Shown piece after piece: positions 38,251-46,471 of a stretch of 64,000 nt of DNA. The translations under genes were made by a program, and so were the position numbers. Positions within the stretch are counted from its first letter, which is position 1. Each line of letters begins with the position of its first letter. Under the pieces are notes generated by a model, which worked only from the letters and a program-made list of their open reading frames with translations, made no database searches and was not told where the DNA came from. Origin of the DNA: VXYL01 sp965243095 (GTDB taxonomy: Bacteria > Pseudomonadota > Gammaproteobacteria > Pseudomonadales > Azotimanducaceae); contig OZ251530.1 of assembly GCA_965243095.1 (NCBI GenBank), positions 2,728,001 to 2,792,000 on the forward strand. The letters are read 5' to 3'.

Positions 38251-39213
38251 ATGCGCCTGAGCAAGCCCTTCATTCGCCTGCCGATCCGCTACGACGCCGA
38301 GCGGTTGGCTGCGGAGGTGGCGCAGTTTGGGCGTTCCGCGTGGATGCCGCATCCGAGCGGGATGCACGGCAATTCCGCCATCGCGTTGGTGTCCAGCGGC
38401 GGCGGCGACAACGATTCGTTCGATGGCGAGAAGCGCGCCACGCCGCACCTGAAGCGTTGCCCGTACACGCGGCAATTGATGGCGGACTTCGGCGAAGTGG
38501 TCTCGCGGGCGCGGTTCATGGCGCTGGAAGCGGGCTGTCAAGTGGGCGTGCATGTGGACTTCAACTACCACTGGTTCCGGCGCGTGCGCATTCATGTTCC
38601 GGTGGTCACCGATGCGAACGTGATTTTCCATTGCGGGCCGGCGCGTTTGCACATGGGCGCGGGGGAGTGTTGGATTTTCGATTCTTGGCGGCGCCACGCG
38701 GTGGTGAACGGCAGCGAAAAAAGGCGCGTGCATTTGGTGATCGACATTGCCGGATCGTCGCGTTTCTGGGGCTTGGTGCGCGGCGTTGAAACGCAAGATC
38801 CCGTCGCCGTTGGCGCGGCCGCGGAGCTGCGGCCGTTCCGTCCCGAAGACGATCCGCCGCTCAAGCTGGAGCGCTTCAGCGCGTCGCCGGTGATGGCGCC
38901 GGGCGAATGTGAAGCGCTGGTGGAGGATCTGATCGCGGATTTCCAGTCGAATCCCGCCAACGACCCGCGCCTCGCCGCGGCGTACGCCGAGTTGCTGCGC
39001 GATTTCGTCCGCGATTGGCGCGTGCTGTGGTTGCAGCACGGTGACGAACCGGCGGGGCGGGGGTATTATCGCGACTTGATCGCCGAGGTGCGGTCGCGGT
39101 TGCATCCGAACCGCCGAGCGCTCACCACCAGCAGCAACGACATCGGCGTGAACGCGGTGTTCGCGCAACGGGTGCTGAATGCCGCGTTGGCGGATGCGCC
39201 GGCGGGCGGTTGA
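38251..39213 (+). CDS. Aspartyl/asparaginyl beta-hydroxylase-like dioxygenase
   Basis: A 320-residue protein whose first 190 residues match the Asp/Asn beta-hydroxylase (2-oxoglutarate/Fe(II)) cupin fold: HVDFNYHWFRRVRIHVPV (about residue 99 onward) and a distal histidine in SWRRHAVVN (about residue 150). The remaining C-terminal region is helical without assignment. The acceptor could be an Asp/Asn side chain in a peptide or protein. It follows the R-M gene by 52 nt and lies near a sulfotransferase and a small secreted protein, a possible modification set interrupted by the R-M gene. Confidence 0.7.
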   Translation: MRLSKPFIRLPIRYDAERLAAEVAQFGRSAWMPHPSGMHGNSAIALVSSGGGDNDSFDGEKRATPHLKRCPYTRQLMADFGEVVSRARFMALEAGCQVGVHVDFNYHWFRRVRIHVPVVTDANVIFHCGPARLHMGAGECWIFDSWRRHAVVNGSEKRRVHLVIDIAGSSRFWGLVRGVETQDPVAVGAAAELRPFRPEDDPPLKLERFSASPVMAPGECEALVEDLIADFQSNPANDPRLAAAYAELLRDFVRDWRVLWLQHGDEPAGRGYYRDLIAEVRSRLHPNRRALTTSSNDIGVNAVFAQRVLNAALADAPAGG

Positions 39214-39240
39214 CTTCGTTGGGGGGGCAAGGGGAAGAAC

Positions 39241-40989
39241 ATGGCGGAAGAATCGCAAAACGTGCAACGCAGACACCTGAACTATCACAGCACCACCGCG
39301 GACGTGTCGGCTCTGGTGACGGCGCTGGTTGCCGGGCATCGCGCCGGCGATGCGGATGCCGCCGCGCGCATCGCCGCCTTCCACCCGCGTTTCGTCGGGC
39401 TCGCCGCGAGCGAGGCGCGCAAGCAGCCGTTCGACGTTGCGGATGCGGAGTTGACCGTCGCGCGCGAACACAATTTCGCCACTTGGCGGCAACTGCAAGC
39501 GTTTGTGGAGCATCGGGCAGGGCTGCGCGAGTTTCTGGCGCTCGCCTGCCTTTGCTATTCCCACACCGACCGTCCCGCGAACCAAGAAAGCGCACGGGCG
39601 ATGCTGGCGGCGGAACCGTCGCTCGCCATCCGCGACATCTGGCATGCGGCCTGCGTAGGCGATGTCGAAGCCGTCCGGCGGTTCTTGGAGGCGGAACCTT
39701 CCCTCGTAAATGCCCTTGGCGGCGATTTCGACTGGCCGCCGCTGCTCTACGCCTGCTACTCGCGCCTGAACCTTTCCGAACACTCCACGTTGGCGGTGGC
39801 GCGCTTGCTGTTGGAATGCGGCGCCGACGCCAACGCGCACTACATGTGGGGCGGCCAGTACCGTTTCACGGCGCTGGCGGGAGCCTATGGGGAAGGGGAA
39901 CAAGGGCCCGTCAACCAGCCGCCGCACGAGGAGCGCGACGCGCTGGTCGCGATGCTGCTCGCGGCGGGGGCGGACGCGAACGACAGCCAAGCGCTCTACA
40001 ACACCATGTTCACGCCCGGCAGCGACTGTTTGCACACGTTGCTCGCGCACGGCCTCGGCCGCCATCATCGTTGCAATTGGTTGTTCTTGGAAGACGGTCG
40101 CTACATCGAGAATCCGGAGAATACGCTGGATTATCAACTGCGCTGGGCCGTGCGCCAGCATCATGTGGAACGCGCCAAACTGCTCATCGACCACGGCGCG
40201 GATGTGGGCATGGACGATGGCCACGGCAATTCGCTGTACAAATCCGCGCTGTTGGGCGGGCATCCGGATCTCGCTGACTACTTGGCGGCGCATGGAGCGC
40301 CGACGGTGGACTTGACGCCGGTGGAACGCTTCGCGTCCGCGTGCAAGGCGGGCGACGAGGCGGGTGTGCGGGCGCTGTTGAAAGAGCAGCCGGATCTGGT
40401 TGCCCGCACCGAGGCGGCCATGCCGAGGTTGCTGGCCGAAGCGGCGGAGACGGGGCGGGTGGAGACCGTGCGCCTGCTGCTGGATCTTGGTTTCAACGCG
40501 AACGGGCCGCCGCCAACTGCGTTGCACGAAGCCGCATTCCACGGCCGAACGGAGGTGGCCACGCTGTTGCTGGCGCGTGGCGCGGATTTGCACTCCCGCG
40601 ATGCCCACTACGCCGCTACGCCGCTGCAATGGGCGCTGGCGGGCAGCCAAAAGGAAATGGCCGCGCAGCTTGGCGAGGCGGACATCGGCATCTTCGACGC
40701 CGCGCTGTGCGAGAACCTGGAGCGCGTCACAGCGCTCTTGGATGCCGATCCGGCGTTGCTGGAGACGACCATCGGCGATGCGCCGGGGACGCCCCGGCGC
40801 ACGATGACGACTGGCAGACGCCACTCGCGTTCGCCGCCGTACGCGATCGTGCGAAAGCGGTGCGGCTGTTGCTTGAACGTGGGGGCCGCGCGGATGTTGC
40901 CAATGCCGAAGGGCGCCCGTTGCTCGCCCTCGTCCGCGAAGCCGGGGCGGAAGCGGCCGCCGGCGTTCTCGAATCCGCCTGACGCCTGA
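39241..40989 (+). CDS. Ankyrin-repeat protein with a 3' frameshift
   Basis: The ATG is preceded by AGGGGAAG. Ankyrin repeats are evident (LLLECGADANAH, LLIDHGADVGMDDGHGNSLYKSAL, LLLARGADLHSRDAHYAATPLQWA). After about base 40790 the frame turns into Arg/Pro-rich nonsense. In another frame from about 40800 to 40982 the ankyrin pattern resumes (DWQTPLAFAAVRDRAKAVRLLLERGG). A one-base loss in the GC-rich stretch 40785-40799 would account for it. The 582-residue product as written therefore has a wrong C-terminus of about 65 residues. The protein probably mediates protein-protein contacts; its partner is unknown. Confidence 0.7.
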   Translation: MAEESQNVQRRHLNYHSTTADVSALVTALVAGHRAGDADAAARIAAFHPRFVGLAASEARKQPFDVADAELTVAREHNFATWRQLQAFVEHRAGLREFLALACLCYSHTDRPANQESARAMLAAEPSLAIRDIWHAACVGDVEAVRRFLEAEPSLVNALGGDFDWPPLLYACYSRLNLSEHSTLAVARLLLECGADANAHYMWGGQYRFTALAGAYGEGEQGPVNQPPHEERDALVAMLLAAGADANDSQALYNTMFTPGSDCLHTLLAHGLGRHHRCNWLFLEDGRYIENPENTLDYQLRWAVRQHHVERAKLLIDHGADVGMDDGHGNSLYKSALLGGHPDLADYLAAHGAPTVDLTPVERFASACKAGDEAGVRALLKEQPDLVARTEAAMPRLLAEAAETGRVETVRLLLDLGFNANGPPPTALHEAAFHGRTEVATLLLARGADLHSRDAHYAATPLQWALAGSQKEMAAQLGEADIGIFDAALCENLERVTALLDADPALLETTIGDAPGTPRRTMTTGRRHSRSPPYAIVRKRCGCCLNVGAARMLPMPKGARCSPSSAKPGRKRPPAFSNPPDA

Positions 40990-40992
40990 GCG

Positions 40993-43900
40993 TTACCCGC
41001 GGCTGGCCAGCGCCAGCGCAAAGCGAAACGTCTGCTCGTCCACCACCGCGTCGAACGCCCGTTCCATCGGTTCTTCACCGCCGGCTTCCAACGACAACGC
41101 CAAGGTTTCTGCGGCGATGTGTTCGCGGTGCGTGGCGATGGCGTCCGCCAGCGCACCCTCCGCCGCGTATTCCACGACAATGCGATCGCTCACCGCGAAA
41201 CCGCTCTCCTTGCGCGCGTTTTGGATGTGCCGCACCACTTCGCGCGCCCAACCTTCGCGCACCAAGTCATCGTTCAACGCACAATCGAGTGCGATGGAAA
41301 CGTAGCGGTTGGAAACCGCGTCCACGCCTGCCTTGGCTTCGCGGAACACTTGGATGTCGTCCGCGCCGAAGTTCTCCCCATCGATGACAACAGCGCCGGT
41401 TTCTTGGAACGCGTCGATGGCGTTGCCGTCCAGCGCCTGGATCTGCGCCGCAAACGCCTTCATCCGCTTGCCGAGGCGCTTGCCCAGCACTGGAAAGTTC
41501 GGTTTGGCGAACAGCGCGATGTACTTCGCTTCGTCTTGTTCGTAGTACACCTCCTTCACGTTCAGCTCCGCCTTCACATAGTTCTCCAGCGAGCGGATCT
41601 CGCGCAGCAGCGCTTCGTCGCGGTGGATGATCGTCACCGTCCTCAGCGGCGTGCGCACGCCGATGCGCACTTCCTCGCGCTTGCGCCGGCCGAGCTCGAT
41701 CACCTGTTGCATTCGCGTCACCGCGTCTTCCAGCAGGGGCTGCGTAAGCGCTTCGTCCGCCTTCGGGTATTCGCAAAGATGCACGGAAAGCGGCGTGGGT
41801 TCGGTTTTGCCGTCGAGTTTGGCCAGCATCTGGTGAATGTGCTCGGCGAGAAAAGGCGCGAACGGCGCCATCGCCACCGCCAGTTCGCCCACGGCGGTGT
41901 GCAAGGTGGTGTACGCCGCGACCTTGTCCGGCGTCAAACCCTCGCCCCAGAACCGCGGGCGGTTCAAGCGGATGTACCAATTGGTGAGTTCGCCGATGAA
42001 CGCGAACAGCGCCGGCACCACGTTGTAGAGGCGGTAGCGTTCCATCTCGGCGGCGATGCGCGCCTTCAAGGTTTGCAGTTTCGAGAGAATCCACTGATCC
42101 AAGATGTTGTCGCTGCGGCGGGTCTCCACCGAGGGACGCCAGCCGTCGATGCGGGCGTAGGTTTCCAGAAACGTCCACGCGTTGTGCCACGGCAGCAGCG
42201 CGCGCCGCACCATGTCGCGCACGGCGCGGTCGGCGAAGCGTTGCTCCTCGGCGCGCACCAGGCCGGAGTTGATGAGATGCAGGCGGAGAGCATCCGCGCC
42301 GTAGGCTTCCATCAAGTCGTCGGGCGGCGTGTAGTTGCGCAGGCTCTTGGACATCTTCTTGCCGTCTTCGGCAAGCACCAGGCCGTTGACGATGACGTTG
42401 CGGAACGCCGGTTTGTTGAACAGCGCCGTGGCCAGCACCATCAGCGTGTAGAACCAGCCGCGCGTTTGGTCGAGCCCCTCGGCGATGTATTCGGCGGGAA
42501 AGCCCTGCGCGAAAATCCCTTGGTTCTCGAACGGATAGTGCAACTGCGCGTAGGGCATGGCGCCGGACTCGAACCAGCAATCCAGCACCTCCTCCACGCG
42601 CCGGTACACGCCTGCCTCGCCGGCCACGGTGAAGGTGAGTGGATCCACGTGTTCGCGGTGCAGATCTTTCACGCGGGTGCCGGTGAGCGTTTCCAGCTCG
42701 TCCAACGAACCAACGCAGCGGGCGTCGCCGGTTTCGTCGTTGATCCAGATGGGCAACGGCGTGCCCCACACCCGGTTGCGCGAGATCGCCCAGTCCGCGG
42801 CGCCGTCCAGCCAGTTGCCGAAGCGCCCGTGTTTGATGTGGCCCGGGACCCACAACACCTGCTCGTTGGCGGCCACCAGGTCGTCGCGGAAGTCCGAAAC
42901 GCGCACGAACCACGACGGCACGGCGCGGTAGATGAGCGGTTCGTCCGTGCGGTAGCAGTGCGGATAGCTGTGTACGATCACGTCGCGGTCGTAAAGTGCG
43001 CCGGCGGCGTCCAAGGCGCGGATGATGTCCGCGTCCGCCTCCTTGACGAAGCGGCCGGCGAAGTCGCGCACCTCGTCCGTGAACACACCCGCCATCGTCA
43101 CCGGACAAACCAGCGCGTTGATGCCGGCCTCGCGCAGTACGCGATGGTCGTCTTCGCCGAACGCCGGCGCTTGATGCACCAGGCCGGTGCCTTCGTCGGC
43201 GGTGACGTAATCGTCCGCCACCACCACAAACGCCCCGCGTTCGCGTTCGCCGGCGAAGTAATCGAACAGCGGCTGGTAGCCCCGGCCCACAAGCTGCGCC
43301 CCTTTCAAGCGCTCCAACACTTGCAAGCGCGGATGTTTCTTGCGGTACACCGGCAGCCGCGCTTCCGCCAGATAGAGCGTTTTGCCGGCGTCCTCGTCCA
43401 CCACCTTCACATAATCCATGTCCGCGGCCACGCAAACCGCCAGGTTCGATGGCAACGTCCACGGCGTAGTGGTCCAAGCCGCCAAGTGCGCGTCTTCGTC
43501 GTTAAGCCGAAACAGCACGGTGACGGCCGGGTCCTGCACGTCCAGATAGTTCTGCCCGGCCTCGAAGTTCGCCAGCACGGTTTCCAAAGCCGGCGAAACC
43601 GGCATCACCTTGAACCCCTGATAGACGAGGCCCTTGTCCCAAAGCTGCTTCACCACCCACCACACGGACTCCATGTAGAAGGCGTCCATGGTCTTGTAGT
43701 CGTCGTCGAAATCCACCCAGCGGCCGAGGCGGGTGATGGTGCGCCGCCACTCGGCGACGTGGCGCTCGACGATGCCGCGGCACTGCGCGTTGTAGCCGCC
43801 CACGCCCAGCTTGGCCACCGCTTCCTTGGCGGACATGCCAAGGGATTTGTCGATCTCCTGCTCGATGGGCAGCCCGTGGCAATCCCAGCCGAACCGCCGC

Positions 43901-44145
43901 AGCACATGGCGGCCTTTCATGGTCCAGTAGCGCGGCACCACGTCCTTCAGCACCGACGCCACCAAATGCCCGTGGTGGGGCAGGCCGGTGGCGAACGGCG
44001 GGCCGTCGTAGAAGATGTACGGTGGCGCGTTGCGCGTGGCGTCCAGCGAACGCCGGAACACGTCGTGGCGCTGCCAAAAATCCAGCACTTCGTGCTCCAT
44101 GTCCACGAACGAAAACGTGGACTGGGCCTTGGCATCGACAGGCAT
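40993..44145 (-). CDS. ileS: Isoleucyl-tRNA synthetase, type 2 (eukaryote-like)
   Basis: A 1050-residue class I synthetase charging tRNA-Ile. The HIGH-type motif is GLPHHGHLVAS (near residue 55), the editing domain lies in the middle, and KKMSKS is near residue 597. The C-terminus lacks the cysteine-rich zinc finger of the usual bacterial type 1 enzyme and instead matches the longer, type 2 form. Type 2 enzymes are generally insensitive to mupirocin. I know of no functional reason for the gene to lie here. The nearest gene is an alpha/beta hydrolase 104 nt upstream, same strand. Confidence 0.93.
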   Translation of the reverse strand: MPVDAKAQSTFSFVDMEHEVLDFWQRHDVFRRSLDATRNAPPYIFYDGPPFATGLPHHGHLVASVLKDVVPRYWTMKGRHVLRRFGWDCHGLPIEQEIDKSLGMSAKEAVAKLGVGGYNAQCRGIVERHVAEWRRTITRLGRWVDFDDDYKTMDAFYMESVWWVVKQLWDKGLVYQGFKVMPVSPALETVLANFEAGQNYLDVQDPAVTVLFRLNDEDAHLAAWTTTPWTLPSNLAVCVAADMDYVKVVDEDAGKTLYLAEARLPVYRKKHPRLQVLERLKGAQLVGRGYQPLFDYFAGERERGAFVVVADDYVTADEGTGLVHQAPAFGEDDHRVLREAGINALVCPVTMAGVFTDEVRDFAGRFVKEADADIIRALDAAGALYDRDVIVHSYPHCYRTDEPLIYRAVPSWFVRVSDFRDDLVAANEQVLWVPGHIKHGRFGNWLDGAADWAISRNRVWGTPLPIWINDETGDARCVGSLDELETLTGTRVKDLHREHVDPLTFTVAGEAGVYRRVEEVLDCWFESGAMPYAQLHYPFENQGIFAQGFPAEYIAEGLDQTRGWFYTLMVLATALFNKPAFRNVIVNGLVLAEDGKKMSKSLRNYTPPDDLMEAYGADALRLHLINSGLVRAEEQRFADRAVRDMVRRALLPWHNAWTFLETYARIDGWRPSVETRRSDNILDQWILSKLQTLKARIAAEMERYRLYNVVPALFAFIGELTNWYIRLNRPRFWGEGLTPDKVAAYTTLHTAVGELAVAMAPFAPFLAEHIHQMLAKLDGKTEPTPLSVHLCEYPKADEALTQPLLEDAVTRMQQVIELGRRKREEVRIGVRTPLRTVTIIHRDEALLREIRSLENYVKAELNVKEVYYEQDEAKYIALFAKPNFPVLGKRLGKRMKAFAAQIQALDGNAIDAFQETGAVVIDGENFGADDIQVFREAKAGVDAVSNRYVSIALDCALNDDLVREGWAREVVRHIQNARKESGFAVSDRIVVEYAAEGALADAIATHREHIAAETLALSLEAGGEEPMERAFDAVVDEQTFRFALALASRG

Positions 44146-44249
44146 GGCTAAGCGGAATCCATCCTTGGCAAGAAAAACGCCGCGGATGCGCGACGCACAC
44201 CTATCCTACCACGCCGCCGCTTGCGGGCGGGGGCGCTTGGGATCGCGGA

Positions 44250-45278
44250 TCACTCCCCGCAGAATGCGGCGATGCTCCGCGCCGTCTCGCGGGTGATTTC
44301 GGGGCAGGCCATCGGGAACAGCTCGGTGGCGTGCATCGTGCCCATCAACTGCCTGCAGGTGGCGCGGACGCCGGCGCGCAGCAGCCGCCGGTAGAAGTTC
44401 ACCCCCTCGTCGCGCAGCGGATCACATTCGTTGACGCTGATCATCACCGGCGGCAGCCCGCGCATGTCGTCCTCGGTGGCGAAACCCGGCCAAGCCAAGG
44501 GATTGCGTTCGCGCAACTCGTCGATGCCGTAGGCCATGGCGCCGCGGTTGTTGTGCAAGTTGAGCAGGATGCCGTTGTTCTCGGTGGAAGACGGGTTTTC
44601 CGGCAACGGCCAGATGCCGGCGATGTACGGGCACAGCGCGTACAACCCGCGGATCAGATGGATGTCGCCGCTGCGCAACAGCGACAAGCCGGTGGCCAAG
44701 GTGAGGTTGCCGCCGCCGCTCTCTCCGGCGACGACGATCCGCTCGGCGTCGATGCCGAGTTCCACGGCGTTCTCGGCAAGCCACTTCACGGCGGATACGC
44801 AGTCGTTCAAAGCGGCGGGAAACGGCGCCACCTCCGGTGCCGAAGACGGCGTGAGGGCGTTGCGAAAGTCCACCATCGCCACGATCACGCCGTTGGCGGC
44901 GATGAAGCGCCCCCAAGCGCGATTGTGGCCCTCGAAGCAGGAGCCGTTCTGCATCCCGCCGCCGTGGAGATAGCAGACGCACGGCACGTCCCCACTTTCG
45001 TTGGCCGGGCGGATGAACAGCACCTTGATGGTGTTGCCGTCCGGCGCCGACCGGAACGCCCGGGTGTCGATTTCGAGCCCGGCGTCCGGCGCCGCTTCCT
45101 CACATCGGGCCATGAACGCCTGCATTCCTTCAGCGTCGCTCTTGCGCGGCGTGGAGTTCGCTTCCGCAAGCAGTTGCTCGCGGCTTTCCACATCCCCGGG
45201 ATTAGGCGCTTCCGGGAAACCGCCGAACACGGCCTTGATGCGCGGGTCAATGCGCGGATCATCGGAGAGTTTGGACAC
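44250..45278 (-). CDS. Alpha/beta hydrolase, HSL/acetyl-esterase type
   Basis: A 342-residue serine hydrolase of the alpha/beta-hydrolase-3 family. The oxyanion-hole HGGG is in CYLHGGGMQNG (about residue 103) and the nucleophile elbow GESGG is near residue 185. A conserved Asp (NECDPLRDEG) and a C-terminal His (GTMHATELF) complete the triad. I place the start at the GTG at 45278 because AGGAG lies 6 nt upstream; the ATG at 45314 has no ribosome site. Likely acts on short acyl esters; the natural substrate is unknown. Confidence 0.8.
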   Translation of the reverse strand: MSKLSDDPRIDPRIKAVFGGFPEAPNPGDVESREQLLAEANSTPRKSDAEGMQAFMARCEEAAPDAGLEIDTRAFRSAPDGNTIKVLFIRPANESGDVPCVCYLHGGGMQNGSCFEGHNRAWGRFIAANGVIVAMVDFRNALTPSSAPEVAPFPAALNDCVSAVKWLAENAVELGIDAERIVVAGESGGGNLTLATGLSLLRSGDIHLIRGLYALCPYIAGIWPLPENPSSTENNGILLNLHNNRGAMAYGIDELRERNPLAWPGFATEDDMRGLPPVMISVNECDPLRDEGVNFYRRLLRAGVRATCRQLMGTMHATELFPMACPEITRETARSIAAFCGE

Positions 45279-45398
45279 GGTTGCTCCTAGGTCGCTCAAG
45301 GGCGCCGGCATCATAACGCTTCACGTAGGCCGCCAGCCGGTGCCGACCTCAACCCCTTTTATCAGCGGCCAAACTAGCGCACAATGGCCCCATCACCC

Positions 45399-45486
45399 GG
45401 AGGGGTGGCTGAGCGGCCTAAAGCGCTGGTCTTGAAAACCAGAGGAGGGAAACCTTCCCAGGGTTCGAATCCCTGCCCCTCCGCCA
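45399..45486 (+). tRNA. tRNA-Ser (TGA)
   Basis: 88 nt including an encoded CCA. The acceptor GGAGGGG pairs with CCCCTCC. The anticodon arm is CTGGT-CTTGAAA-ACCAG with anticodon TGA. A long variable arm (GAGGAGGGAAACCTTCCC region) marks it as serine. The T arm GGGTTCGAATCCC is intact. Confidence 0.95.
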
Positions 45487-45551
45487 ACACCCAGATCGGG
45501 CGCATGGTCTGCCACTTGACGTACTACCAAGGTAGGTAAGGGAGAAGATCG

Positions 45552-45746
45552 GTGGCCTTGGAAATGGCATACGTTGTTTGGCGCGCGTTGTTGTGGGTGG
45601 GCGCCGTTGCCACCATCACGGTTTACGGATTGGCGGTATGCGGCAAAATCAAGTTGCCGGATGGACGACCGCGGCGGCGATGGCAAGTCGCGTTCTGCAT
45701 CTTGGCCACGCTCTTGCTCGCGGGCACCCTGCTGCCGACGCCATAG
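45552..45746 (+). CDS. Small two-helix membrane protein, unknown
   Basis: A 64-residue frame from a GTG with GGGAGA about 10 nt upstream. Two hydrophobic stretches (LLWVGAVATITVYGLAV and VAFCILATLLLAGTLLP) are linked by a basic loop KLPDGRPRRR. Not related by eye to the paralogous small membrane proteins nearby. Short and without homology evidence, so only moderately likely to be real. Confidence 0.4.
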   Translation: MALEMAYVVWRALLWVGAVATITVYGLAVCGKIKLPDGRPRRRWQVAFCILATLLLAGTLLPTP

Positions 45747-45835
45747 CAATTCGCGCAACGCGGGCGATCCCATGTACCTTTGCCGGGGTGTAGAGTAGGG
45801 CACCCAAGCTCGGGTACCTGACAACGGAGGGATGG

Positions 45836-46066
45836 ATGGATAAGGTCACGAAAGCCAAGTGGCTTGGAGAAAACCCCAAGTGGGCGTGGGAGAGTCTGGC
45901 CATTTCCTTGCTGCTTTGCCTCGGGTTGGCCGTCGTTCACATCACGGGAGCGCCACATGTTGATTTGTGGTTGGTCTGTCTGTGGGTGGGGCACTTCGTC
46001 ACCGCTTGGGTTTGGTGGAGGCGGTTGCTCAAGGCGCAACGGGAAGCGCGAGAAGCGCAAGACTAG
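45836..46066 (+). CDS. Small two-helix membrane protein, third paralogue
   Basis: A 76-residue protein preceded by GGAGGG. It shows the same layout as 14828-15094: KAKWLGENPK, a first helix, LWLVCLWVGHFVTAWVWW, then the charged tail RRLLKAQREAREAQD. The strong positional match to two copies 31 kb away indicates a dispersed gene family. A clean terminator follows at 46098-46126. No known function; one possibility is a small subunit or regulator of an envelope complex. Confidence 0.6.
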   Translation: MDKVTKAKWLGENPKWAWESLAISLLLCLGLAVVHITGAPHVDLWLVCLWVGHFVTAWVWWRRLLKAQREAREAQD

Positions 46067-46097
46067 GGATAGCAACCACCTCCGCGCAACGTAATGA

Positions 46098-46126
46098 AGG
46101 AAGCCCGCCGCAAGGCGGGTTTTCCT
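46098..46126 (+). terminator. Rho-independent terminator
   Basis: CCCGCC (46104-46109), a GCAA tetraloop and GGCGGG (46114-46119) are followed by TTTTCCTT, with a matching AAGGAAG upstream. This is a strong stem after the small membrane protein gene and the clearest terminator in the window. Confidence 0.8.
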
Positions 46127-46471
46127 TGTCCGCTACTCTAGAACACACCTGCGCGTTGCTGGCGGGCTTTTCCGCTTCGGTATTGCCGTCCGCCCGTACG
46201 GCAGCCGCTTCCAAGTGCGTTACCTCGGGCAGCAACGGCCAGCCGATGATGCCCACTTCAAGATCGCCGATGGGGGCAAGATGGCCTATTTGTCCACGCA
46301 CCCCAGAGGCGTTGTCGCGCCGAAAGGTTGCATTCTTGAGGGACATCGGCGCGCGCGAATCCACGCGGAGACGCAGCCTTGGCGGTTTGATCAACGATTT
46401 CAACGAAGGCTACGCCAAGGCTCAAGCCCCATGACGCTGGCGTCCGAGCCCGTGCCCGTTCTCGCTCTGTA
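46127..46471. other. Gene-poor stretch with a possible degraded integrase-like remnant
   Basis: 345 bp without a convincing gene. In one frame around 46165-46260 the translation reads GIAVRPYGSRFQVRYLGQQR, reminiscent of the N-terminal arm of phage-type integrases. In another frame it ends LGGLINDFNEGYAKA before a stop at 46434. If these belong together, at least one frameshift separates them. The tRNA-Ser gene lies 0.7 kb upstream. The evidence is weak. Confidence 0.25.

Noticed and set aside
41119..44151. A 1010-residue plus-strand open frame
   Set aside because: It is exactly antisense to ileS, has no recognisable domain and has composition typical of a GC-driven shadow.
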